Assembly: GCF_905220365.1 (NCBI RefSeq)
Contig: NC_061135.1
Coordinates: 12,429,501 to 12,493,500, forward strand
Direction: 5' to 3'
Source: Vanessa cardui
Lineage: Eukaryota; Arthropoda; Insecta; Lepidoptera; Nymphalidae
DNA: 64,000 nt
Every line of letters starts with the position of its first letter. The first letter of the stretch is position 1. The notes beneath the pieces were generated by a model that was not told the DNA's origin, searched no databases, and saw nothing but the letters and a program-made list of their open reading frames with translations. Both the position numbers and the translations under genes were made by a program. Shown piece after piece: positions 11,070-24,000 of this stretch.

Positions 11070-12079
11070 AATGGTTTTCCTTGCGACGTAAAAATTCACA
11101 ATTGTCGTAAATCACTTTATGAACAGCACTTTCTTCTAAGAATAATCATTGAAAATGCACACGTATTTAACAAAGCAACCAAAATATTATTTCAAAACAC
11201 TCCGTCACCGCACTCTCGCTTGCTATCGAACAGATGCAAACGCAGGACAATCACAATCTGCCGTAATAAAACGACCATAAGCAAATTTCTTGATTTCCTT
11301 GAATCATAGTCAAGATTCCTTATTATGTCAAAGTGACATTAGTAAATTGTTGCCATTGTATTGTTATTAGAATGTATTTTAAAGAGCAAACAAACTGTGA
11401 TGTCTTATGAAATATAATATTTTCTTATTTTAACAAAAATTAAAAAAGGTAACAAATTTTTTCTTTATTATAAAAATATGTATTTATCCGTGTTAATTTT
11501 TTATATTATTTTTTTTTTTTTATTTTTGTTTACTATTTTATAAATATGTTTTAATAACTTTATCAAATATTATTTAATTACACACACGTATTTCATAAAT
11601 TATTAGCTATTACGCGTTGACATACATGTTATTTATTTTATTACTTTTTAGGTTTACAAATCATAAAACATAATTTTACCTGTCTTGTTGAGTGAACGAA
11701 TGATGGATGGATATGACTTGACAAGCAACAAAAATTGCGGCGTGGATTTATGGTTAAAAATTGGAGAATTCTAACTGTTGATTGTTTAGTGGTGTATATG
11801 TTATCTTTAACTATTTACAAGAAATTATACTAAAGTTCGTAATCAAGTTTAAAGTTGTGTATGTCATGATAATGACTGATATTTTAAAAGTTTTAAGACA
11901 AAGTTTGTGCATATCATTGTCTTTAGTGATTAGCCGCGGATTTCCCGTTTTGTATGCATTATAGCAAAGGCTGAGCAGATTGGGGAAATGGTTCCGTTAG
12001 TTTTAGTTTATATAGGTTCAAAAGAAAACTATATTTGTTCGTGAGAAAAACAAAAAACTTTGTTTAGTTTAGTGACAGG
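11070..12079. promoter_or_regulatory. Putative divergent promoter region between the ankyrin-type exon and groucho
   Basis: About 1 kb separates two start codons in head-to-head orientation, which would make this a shared upstream region. 11070-11310 has more GC and few repeats; 11310-11700 is AT-rich. The DNA from about 11930 to 12079, directly before the groucho ATG, has no in-frame ATG and is probably groucho 5' UTR. I see no convincing TATA box. Other short open frames here carry no family signal. Confidence 0.3.
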
Positions 12080-15000
12080 ATGTATCCGACGCCGACGCGG
12101 CACCCGGCGGGTGCTGTAAGGGTTTGTATTGTTTTTTCTTACGACGTTTCGTCACCAAATTTGAACTTTACTATTCGATTTAATACTTAAAAATGTGCGT
12201 GACATTATTGCTTATAATTGTTTTTAGGGGCCGCAGCCGACGGCAGGACCTATAAAGTTTACAGTAGCAGATACTTTAGAGCGCATTAAAGAGGAATTTA
12301 ACTTTTTACAAGCCCAGTATCACACGTAAGTATTTTAACATAAAAACAATAAAATGATATGATGTAACTGTGATGGTCTATATCATTTGTTTTAATGTAG
12401 TTATTTTTAATATATTCTAATCATTAACTTGATAACTATTGTGTATATTTTTTTAACTCTTCAGGTTGAAATTGGAATGTGAAAAGTTGGCAAGCGAGAA
12501 AACAGAAATGCAGAGACATTATGTCATGGTAATTTTTTTTAAATTCTTATTTTATTTGTAACTTATTTACAGATAAATAATAAGTGTTAATAATATATGT
12601 TTTTTCTTTCAGTATTATGAAATGTCTTACGGCCTAAATGTCGAAATGCATAAACAGGTGTGTTTTAATGTTTGTTTTATTTTCCATTTGTTTTTTTTAA
12701 TGTGAAGTAATTATTCTATATTGTGTATTGTAGATACAGTTGAATGTAGTGCATAATTTGTTTATTTTAATTATTCAAACATTTGACTTTTATATATATT
12801 TTTCTTTTGTACCCAAGTGTAGTTCAGAAAATGTTCAAAAAAATTAACTTATGTTTTCTATACAATAATAATACCTGTCTTCACTTAATATTTGTATGAT
12901 ACAAAAAGTAATATTAATTTATTTTTTTAGACAGAAATAGCGAAACGGCTTAGTGCAATTATCGGACAAGTGTTGCCATTTCTAGCGCAAGAACATCAGC
13001 AGCAAGTTGCATCTGCCGTTGAGAGAGCCAAGCAGGTCACTATGTCCGAACTTAATGCTATTATTGGGGTAAGATTAAGATAAATGTCAAGTATATAGCT
13101 CAATGTGGCTTACAATTTGTAATATGGACTTTTATCTAAATCTAACTACTTATTTTTAATAAGCGGTAACTTGCTTTTATGAAAACATACTAAAAATTGT
13201 ATATTTAATATTATAAATTGTAATGTTCATGTTTTGAAATTTGATTTGTACGATAAAAATTGGGGGGAATTTATTATTGAAATCAATTATTGGACTATGA
13301 ATAAATAGAGCTATTAAATGTATGAAAGAGAAATACAAGTACACAATTATAAAAAAAAACAATTTAATTGAGCAATTTTTTATTTAATGTTGTCCGCAGC
13401 AACAACAACAACAAGGACTCCAGCAACTTCTTGTAAGTTACAACAATTGTTGTGCTTGGTTTCTTTTGTTGTTTGTGATTAACACCATTTATTAATTGTT
13501 ATCAGATTTATTTTGCAGATTGTTAAAATTACTTTTTCGTTTGTTCGTTTTATTAAGCTGTTGACAAATCCTATGACTTATTAAGATTAGATACAAACAA
13601 TCAACATTTACACACAAATTACACAAGTATTATTAATTTAATGTAATACTGTGTTTAATGATGATTTAAGTCCTTTCATTGAGGAAAATTATGTAGAATT
13701 GTCTAAGTTGATAATTTTAAATTATAATTAAAAAGTATTTGCCACATAATTTTGACAATATCATAATTTTAACTTAAACAGTATTTTTTATTGAAAGGTA
13801 AAATAATAAAAATCTAATCGTTAATGTTTCATAGACTTTAAAATTATAGTAACAGCCTGTAAATTTTCCACTGCTGGGCTAAGCCCTGCCCTCATTTTTA
13901 AGAAGGTGGATTCATATTTCCATAGGTAGAATATTTAAAGTAATTTTATAAACTAATTATAACATTAAGGAATTTTGTTGAATTGCTCATATTATCAACA
14001 AATTTCATAAAATTAACGAATATAATTTATTCATTCATAAAATCAGCTATCAACATTTTATTTCATCATTATTTGATAAGAACTAATGAAAGTTTTTAAT
14101 GTGTTTAACTTTACATTTCAATTAAATTGAGCACTGCTGACTCGTAGTTAATGTTGCTTTTCCGCACAATGATTTTGTCAATTTTTCTTAGATGTTATGG
14201 AATGCTGTGTCATGTTATTTGAAATGTTAATATTGTTTATATATATATATCTGTCATGATCGACTAAATACAAATAATGTTATGCTAAAAATATCTAGAC
14301 CATTGAATGATATTTTTTTATAATATTACTGCTATATTTGAAAGCACAGAAAATTTATATTAATTTTAGGTTTATATACCATGCCATAAAATTAGAGAGA
14401 GTATGTTGCAAGAAGTTGCCATTTAAAAAAAAAAAAATTTCCATATTTGTTGCCATAAAAAAAAAAACTTCTTTTTAACTATGATTTATGCTCTTGATTA
14501 CTTATCCAAGCAAGTTTCATTACTATTACATTATTGTATATATTTTTTATCCATAATGGCCTATTTGGTTGCAGCAACAGATTCACGCCTCAGCGGGCTT
14601 GCCGCACGGTGTGGGGGGAGCGGGGGCCTTGTTGGGGGCGGGAGGCCTTCTGTTCCCCGGCGCGGGGCCTCCACCAACTCCACATCTACCGCCGCCCGCA
14701 CACAAGGTCTTTAATATTTGAATGGATTTTTTATATTCTATCTATTTTAATATTAAAAAATCCACCCAAAATACTTATGTGTGTATAAGTATATATGACA
14801 AATGTGGCTGGCTTAAGAAGAGGCTATCCGGGGTACAGCTCAGGGCCCTCCAAAGTTTTCTTTTTGGAAAGATGGAACTGGCAGAAATTGTCCCGTAAAG
14901 AAAGTTTCGCGTTCGTATATATGATTTTATATAAAATTATTTAAACTTATTTTATGTTATTGTTTTATTTCACACTGATTTAAATAACCATTTTATTTCA

Positions 15001-18000
15001 TAACTTTGTTAATTTATTTCATTGTGTCTGTTATTTAAGACATAACATATAGCATATGTGACTCCATTCTAACTAATTTTTTATGCCCATTTCAAGTTTT
15101 TTTCCCTGTTAATTTTTTCAAATGAAAAGCTCTGCCATTGTCTTTTTATTATAATAACTACGTCCTTGGTTCTATTCAACGATTTTTATCTCAGTTCTGC
15201 AAATCGTCCTTTTTTTTGAGTGTTTTGTTTCTTTTTCTCATTACACAAAAAATAATTATAATTAATGATAAAGTAAACATATGAAATTTAGAATTTGTTT
15301 TCCAGGTCGAACTGCCGCCCCCCTCAGATATTAAACCTCCAGCGTTAGCGGGTGGGCCGGCCCCACCGCCCCTTATGCCCGGACAACCTCCCCCCCGTGA
15401 TGACGACAGGATACCGTCACGAGGTCACAGCCAACAGGTGAGTTCATATTCAACTAACTTTTTGTATATGAACAATATGTGGTGGTAGGGCTTTGTGCCA
15501 CCCACACATCAGTTATTCTACCGCCAAATAACAGTACTCAGTATTGTTGTGTTCCGGTTTGAAGGGTGAGTGAGCCAGTGTAACTACAGGCACAAGGGAC
15601 ATAACATCTTAGTTCCCAAGGTTGGTGGCACATTGACGATGTTAAGGATAGTTAATATTTCTTACAGCGTTATTGTGTATGGGTGATGGTGACCACTTAC
15701 CATCAGGCGGCCCATATGCTCGTCCGCCAACCTATACCATGAAAAAAAGAAACTTTAAAATGTTGTTTATTGTTTGTTCTTGAGAAAAACAAAGATATCA
15801 TAGTTGAATAATTAAGGCAAAAAACCTAATTAAGTCTATACGCAAAAACAAAAGCAATTATAAGCGAACATGTGAAGGAATAGGTAATAATATAATAACC
15901 TTATTATGACATGGAAATCCCGCGGAATGTCTCATTTATTCGATAGATTTTTAGGTATTTAGAAGGTTTTTGTTTTGATTTAATTTCACTGTAAACTAAC
16001 GTCCTCTATTCGCACGTTTTACATTTGTTTTTTTTTTATACAGTCATATCGTCGCTTTCTTCCCAGCCAGTAACATTTTTCCGTTCTCTAAAATGATTTA
16101 TTTTGATTTTCACATACTTGCATCTAGAAAATAAGATTAATATATTCTTTATCCGAGTAGCCTTATTAAAGTATTTTTGTGTTGTCGTCTGACAGCGTTG
16201 AATTGCATGTAAAGTTAAGATACTATTTATCTTTATATTGTTACAATATGTCACGGCAATTAATAAATAAAATAGTTATGACAGGCGAACTTACTCAAAG
16301 TCTATCATTGGTTTTAAATGTATAGATGGTGTATATGTCACCGTAAGATTACAAAATTCGTTAGATTACAATCTGACGATATAGATTGACCGGAATCAAA
16401 TAAACCAGGAACCAATCAGGAATAGCTTTCGACAGTTGACAATTAGACGCAGGACAGTTTGTAATCTAACAGCTTAACCTCGATAGATTACAATATACAA
16501 CAACAACAACAGCCTGTAAATTCCCACTGCTCGGCTAAAGGCCTCCTCTCATATTCCACCACGGTATTCCAATGCGGGTTGGTGGAATACACATCTGGCA
16601 GAATTTCTATGAAATTAGTCACATGCAGGTTTCCTCACGATGTTTTCCTTTACCGCTGAGCACGAGATGAATTACAAAGACAAATTAAGCACATGAAACA
16701 GCGGTGCTTGCCTGGGTTTGAACCCGCAATCATCGTTTAAGATGCACGCGTTCTAACAACTGGGCCATCTCGACTCGAATTAAAAAACGATTACAATATA
16801 GCGAAAAATAATATGTTAAATTGCACTCATATTTCACGGTTCACAATATTTCGACAGATTACAATCTGTTTCGTCAGATTGTAATCTAACGAATTTTTTA
16901 ATCCTTCGCAATTTTTCAAATTCAAGCAATGACTCGGAAGTCAATGGTCCATAAGTCTCCTGGTTTATTGTTACAAATTCTCTTTGGTATATGTTATATA
17001 TTGTAAACCATTAAAAATGTGTTTATGTTTACCCAATAGTCAGGGGCCGTCTGAAAATCAGTGCTGTGCATTAGCACAGCTTATACTGAGATGAACCCCA
17101 CCCACTGCTACCCACACTGTGTTCTTTAAATTTATTTCTTTTTTGCCTGTATAATCTGTTTTTTTTTTTATGGTATAGGTTGGCGGACGAGCATATGGGC
17201 CACCTGATGGTAAGTGGTCACCATCGCCCATAGACATTAACGCTGTAAGAATTATTAACTATTCCTTATATCGTCAATGTGCCACCAACCTTGGGAACTA
17301 AGATGTTATGTCCCTTGTGCCTGTAGTTACACTGGCTCACTCACCCTTCAGACCGGAACACAACAATACTGAGTACTGTTGTTTGGCGGGTAGAATAACT
17401 GATGAGTGGGTGGTACCTACCCAGACGGGCTTGCACAAAGCCCTACCACCAAGTAAATGTAATGTATGTGTGTAGCAAAATAGATGGTTTAAATGGTTAA
17501 AAACATGATTATAATTATACAGCAAAGACGCTCAGTGTCTCCGCACGAACGCGAACACAAGTACCGGCCGCGCTCGCCCGCCGAGCCCGAAGCGTTGGAC
17601 GTCAAACGCAGGAAGGAGGAGAAGGTACTCGGACATGTGAGTCTATGTAGTGTATGTGTCTATGTGTCGCTTGCTATATACGAGCTTTTTGTTATTTTGG
17701 TCCGGGTGACATGGCTGATGTGTTTAATTATTGACGTTTATATTTCAGTGTTGCCAGTTAAATTTTTTTTTTTTTTTAAATACAACAGTCAGTCATCTAA
17801 CTTCCAGCTTTTAAATGCTTTTTCTTAATTCAAATTGTTGCTCCGTTTTGTATAGCTGTTCACTGAATTGCTAGTTATAAGTTTGATTTTTTTTTTTCTT
17901 TTAAATAATTAACGATACGTCATATTCTAGGATAGCGACGCAGAAAAAAGTGATCAAGATCTTGTTGTTGATGTGGCAAACGAGGTGAGATTACGTCCCG

Positions 18001-21000
18001 ATATTATTGGTGTTTTATTTTTTATTGACTTCATGACAATTTTAAATGGAATAACTAACAATGATAAATTGTATTCGAATTTCAAAACATTCGATATTTA
18101 AGCCAATATGTCTGCGAAATAATAGATTGGAAGCATTTTTGAAAATAATTAATTAGTAGAAAGGTTTATTAATTATTTTTATTGTACACGTGATGTGAAA
18201 AATAATCCTTCACTAAAAATAGCATAATTAAAATAATGGGCAATGTTGCCGTATTTTACAGATTATATGGAAAATGAAAGGATATTTTTAACCTGTCACT
18301 TTGCTTTATAGTAGATGTAAAAAGTATTAATATTTTTTTAAGTACTTAAAGAAAGTAGTACAGAGTTATAAATATACTATAGGAAAATTGCATATCAGAT
18401 TAACTCCACAAGAATATTTGTATCTAAAATGTGAATTTAATCTCAATTAATCTCGATTAAAGGAGGAAAGAGGATCCCCCAATGTACGAACAGAGGGCGG
18501 CGAGAGGACGGAAAATGGCCCGCGACCTCCCTCGAGATCAGGATCTTCTTCCAGCAGATCGACACCCAAGAGTTCAAAAGATGTAAGTAAGAGTATTTGA
18601 CGATCTCCGTGGTCGAGTGGTGTGTACACCGGTTTTCAAGGGTACGCTACTCCGAGGTTCCGGGTTCGATTCCCGGCCGAGTCGATATAGATTATCATTA
18701 GTTTTCTATGTTGTCTGGTCTGGGTGTTTGTGGTACCTTCGTTACTTCTGATTTTCCATAACACAAGTGCTTAAGCTACTTACATTGGGATCAGAGTAAT
18801 GTATGTGATGTTGTCTCATATTTATTTATTTATTTTATTATAAAAAAAAAAAACAAAGAGATAATTATTAAATTTGAATCATATATGTTGTATATAAAAA
18901 TGTATGCCATCCCGAACTATACATAAGATAATGTTTTAAAAGTTATTATTTTAATACACATACTTCGATGAATAATGAAAAAAAAAAGTTCATTACATAT
19001 GTATTCACATTCATATCTATTTATAGAATTTCATACAATGACTGATTACACATACCCTTACCAATACATATTTAACCGTGTGTTTTACCTAAAAGGTGAA
19101 TTTCTTTGTAATGTGTCATATCATTTATTTTGACAATGGAGGTAATTAAATACATTTATGTATATATATTAAAACATTGTAAAATTAGGTTACAAATGAC
19201 CATGTGGAATATGGATATTATGATTAATTAATGTTAAGATTTCTTAAAATTTGTTTTAATTATAATATTCTATTGAGATGAGTTAGTCATAGATATATGT
19301 AACGTTTCAGGATAAACCTGGGACTCCCGGTTCGAAGAACCGCGCCCCCACTCCCACGGGGCGCTATGCCTTTCCCGCTTATGCCGCCTACCGCCCGCCG
19401 CTGCCCTACGACGGACACACGCGTACCAATGGCATGCCGCCCGCCAAGCCGTGAGTATAGAGCTTCTGGTCATAAATGCTACTGTAAATAGGTTACTTGA
19501 CAATGCGAAAAATAAATCGTGAATTATTGTAATCAGTGTATATTATGAGTTTAAAAATGGTTATTTACTAACGAAACTTGATAATAATACTTTATTTATT
19601 CAAAAAAACAATAAATAAAAATGCATTTTTTCAAACGTTTGTCACGTGACACAAAACGCTCCTGATTGGCCAGGCTTATGGTGAAGTCACTTTCTTGTAA
19701 ACCTTGCTTTTCTGCTATATGTACCACAGATTAAAATACAGCAAAGTGACGTCACCGACCACATTGCAGCGCCATATTGTCCAAGTATCGTTTTCGCGCG
19801 TTATTTAAATATGGAATTTTTAATATGATATTTTTCGGCAAATATGTACTAGAAATAAGAAAATCAACTTTTACTGGGTCCCTTAACCTCTACTAAATAA
19901 TATAAAATGGATTTTGAAAACCCGTTAATTAGCCTATTTTGTATGCCTTTTTTTTGTAAATTCACCTCTTTTTCTCAAAAAAAAAAAAAGATTGTTACCT
20001 GTGAATGTCGCGCCCAAATGTCTGATGGCGAGTTTCGGTGCAGCGCGTACGCGTACCACTCGTGCGGCGGGCCGCTGCAGGCGGTGCCGTTCCCGTCGGA
20101 CGCGCTGCTGGGCGCGGGCGTGGCGCGGGGCGCGCGCGCGGTGGCTGCGCTGCCGCACGGCGAGGTCGTGTGCGCCGTGGCGCTGTCGCTGGGCACCGCG
20201 CGCCACGCCTACACGGGCGGCAAGGGCTGCGTCAAGCTCTGGGACATCACCGACCCGGGCTCGCCCGCCGCGCTCGAGCCGCTCTCTCAGCTCGACTGCT
20301 TGGTGACTCTCTTTATTCAGTACAGTTTTAATCGTTACTATTATTTAAATACGGGGAAATGAGTAATATTTATATAGTAATATTTTCCAATTTTTGTGGT
20401 GTCTTTTGTCAGTACAGTTTTAATCGTTACCATTACTTTATTAAGGGGAAATGAGTAATATTTATATAGTACTAATATTATCCAATTTTTGTGTTGTCTT
20501 TTGCATCAAAATTGTTAAAGCTTATATAGTAGCACTGAAATAGATTTTATTCTAATACAAATACTTCAGTTACAAACGAAGGTAAATTTGGACTGCTTGG
20601 TGACTCTCTTTATTCAGTACAGTTTTAATCGTTACCATTTCTTTATATACGGGGAAATAAGTAATATTTATATAGTAATATTTTCCAATTTTTGTGGTGT
20701 CTTTTTCATCAAAATTGTTAAAGCTTATATAGTGGCACTGAAATAGATTTTATTCTAATACACATACCTCATTTACAAACGAAGGTAAATTTGATGTTGC
20801 GACCAATTAAAAAAATTCTCAAGTCACCCTCGCCCGAGATATCTTACTTGGTGGTAGGGCTTTGTGCAAACCCGTCTGGGTAGGTACCACCCACTCATCA
20901 GTTATTCTACCGCCAAATAACAATACTCGGTATTGTTGTGTTCCGGTCTGAAGGGTAAGTGAGCCAGTGTAACTACAGGCACAAGGGACATAACATCTTA

Positions 21001-24000
21001 GTTTCCAAGGTTGGTGGCGCATTGACGATTTAAGGAATACTTAATATTTCTTACAGCGTCATTGTCTATGTACGATGGTGACCACTTACCATCAGGTCCA
21101 TATGTTCGTCCGCCAACCTACACCATAAAAAAAAAATATCTCCGTAACATATTTCAACATCGCCTCTTGCCGTAATGGAAGCTGATGCCATAAAAAAATA
21201 ATAAAGCCTTCCTCTCAGCAAAGAGACAACTACATCCGTTCCGTGAAGCTGCTTCCGGACGGGCGCACGCTACTGGTGGGCGGCGAGGCGTCCAACCTGT
21301 CGATATGGGACCTGTCGTCGCCCACGCCGCGCATGCGCGCCGAGCTCACGTCCTCCGCGCCTGCGTGCTACGCGCTCGCCATCAGCCCAGACTCCAAGGT
21401 CCGCTCTCTCATACCAATCGATAATAAACTCTATTGCTTTACTTGTAAGACACAAATTAGATGTAGCATAGAATGAAAAAATTTAGAGTGTTGCTAATAA
21501 TTGAGAACGAGATGGCCCAGTGGTTAGAACGCGTGCATCTTAACCGATGATTGCGGGTTCAAACCCAGGCAAGCACCGCTGATTCATGTGCTTAATTTGT
21601 CTTTATAATTCATCTCGTGCTCAGCGGTGAAGGAAAACATCGTGAGGAAACCTGCATGTGACTAATTTCATAGAAATTCTGCCACATGTGCATTCCACCA
21701 ACCCACATTGGAACAGCGTGGTGGAATATGTTCCAAACCCTCTCCTTAATGGAAGAGGAGGCCTTATCCCAGCAGTGGGAAATTTACAGGCTGTTACTTT
21801 ACTTTTTACTTTATAGAACGAAAATAAAACAGATTACTGACGATTTACACAACAAATAGAAATAGCTCTTCGTCATTCGACGCTATTCGTCGCTATTGAT
21901 TCACGCGTCAAAAAAAGCAAGAGCATGTACATCGACGTGTCAAATTGACGAATATATTAGGTCATATGATATTACAAGTTATTACATTTGCTCAAAGATC
22001 ATATTCGCGTGAGAAATAAATATTGATAATTTGGGATAGCGTACTTAATTCGGATGTGATCGGTTTTACAAATTTTGCCGATGCGACATCTAAGTTGTGT
22101 CGTACTATACGTTCTTTATTTGCAACTAAGTAAAACCGAGTCTAGTAAGATTATCCCATTATTAGAAAATCAGTTCATGTAATTTAATATAATTTTGGTC
22201 GTTGCAGGTGTGTTTTAGTTGCTGTTCTGATGGAAATATAGCTGTATGGGATCTACACAATCAAACGTTAGTTAGGCAATTCCAAGGTAAAATTATTTTG
22301 TATTTAATTTAATAATACTTTCGATTGATTCGTATTTTTAATGCATGTCATTAAATAACAATCTAACACATAATTACCGTCTATTGACGTTCATTGTCAA
22401 TGTTCGTCTACTTAGATGATAAAATAATGGGTATCTTATAATCTAACTTAATAAATGGACTGTCTTTCAACAATAAATATTCGTATCAGTTAGGTTAGAT
22501 TAGCATTTCCAATAATATAAATGTTCCATTGCTTAAAAAAAATATAAAAATTTTATACTCCATACAAATAAATTTAATACTTTAAATACACATCTTCAAG
22601 CTTAGATTAATTACTTACTTAATTCAATGATGAATGCATGATTCTTGGTGGTAGGGCTTTGTATAAGCCTGCTTGGGTAGGTACCACCCACTCATCAGAT
22701 ATTTTACCGCTAAACAACAGTTGTGTTCCGGTTTGAAGGTTGAGTGAGCCAGTGTAACTACAGGCACAAGGGACTTAGCATCTTAGTTCCCAAGGCTGGT
22801 GGCGCATTGACGATGTAAGGAATAGTTAATATTTCTTATAGCATCATTGTCTATGTGTGATGGTGACCACCAAAATCTATCCAATAAGATTTCTGAGACA
22901 ATTATCTATATCATAACAATTGAACTTTGTCCATAGGTCACACAGATGGTGCTTCTTGTATAGACATAAGTCCAGACGGCACAAGGCTATGGACAGGTGG
23001 TCTGGATAACACAGTACGTTCCTGGGATCTGAGAGAGGGAAGACAGTTGCATCAACATGATTTTTCAAGTCAGATCTTCTCTCTAGGATATTGTCCCACG
23101 GGTAAATATTGTTTTCTTTTGTTTAAAATTGCATAATTGTAATCATTTTTGACGACCTTCGTGGTCGAGTGGTGTGTACACCGGTTTTCAAGGGTACGCT
23201 ATTCCGAGGTCCCGGGTTCGATTCCCGGCCGAGTCGATATAGATTATCATTAGTTTTCTATGTTGTTTTGGGTCTGGGTGTTTGTTGTACCTCCGTTACT
23301 TCTGATTTTCCATAACACAAGTGCTTTAGCTACTTACATTGGTATCAGAGTAATGTATGTGTCTCATATTTATTTATTTATAAATTGTATTTCTTTTCCT
23401 ACTAATGGTATATCATTCATGATGTTTGTTTACAAACATTTGGTACTGATTCTTGCTATATCTATTATTTTATTATGGTCATATTCCAGAATTTTGGAAA
23501 CAAATTAAAACAAGTAATGTATAAGTTTTAAACTCAAAAATGTGAACCATATGTGTCACGTGACATTACACATTATTATAGCTCTAAGTATTCGGAAAAA
23601 TATTGCATACCAGTATTGCTATACTAGTAGTCGTCATTGTGTTAGGTAAAAAAGTAGCCTTTGTCCTTCCTTGGATTTTAAGTTTGCTTCACATCAAATT
23701 TCAACAAATTCGGTTCTTTGGTTTGGTCCTGAAATAGCAACAGACAGACAGTCAGAGTTACTTTCACACTTGTAATATTAATATAGATTAAAAAAAAAAC
23801 ACTGTCAATGTTGCCATATAAAATATAGTTGCCATATGTGAAAAATTAAATCTAAAACGTCCGTCTTTATAGGTTCGTGGCTCGCTGTGGGTATGGAGAA
23901 CTCTCACGTGGAAGTTTTACACGCTGGCAAGCCGGATCGCTATCAGCTTGTGTTACACGAGTCATGCGTGCTGTCGCTACGTTTCGCGGCTTGCGGGAAA

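Noticed and set aside
11043..11309. 88-codon plus-strand open frame
   Set aside because: No family resemblance. The opposite strand explains the region better as an ankyrin-type exon with its 5' UTR.
14481..14714. Separate small protein at groucho exon 7
   Set aside because: It overlaps the exon in another frame and extends into introns. The true frame gives the Groucho GP region with matching splice phases.
19934..20331. Several long overlapping open frames rich in Arg/Ala
   Set aside because: They are by-products of the GC-rich groucho exon 13; only the WD40 frame is conserved.
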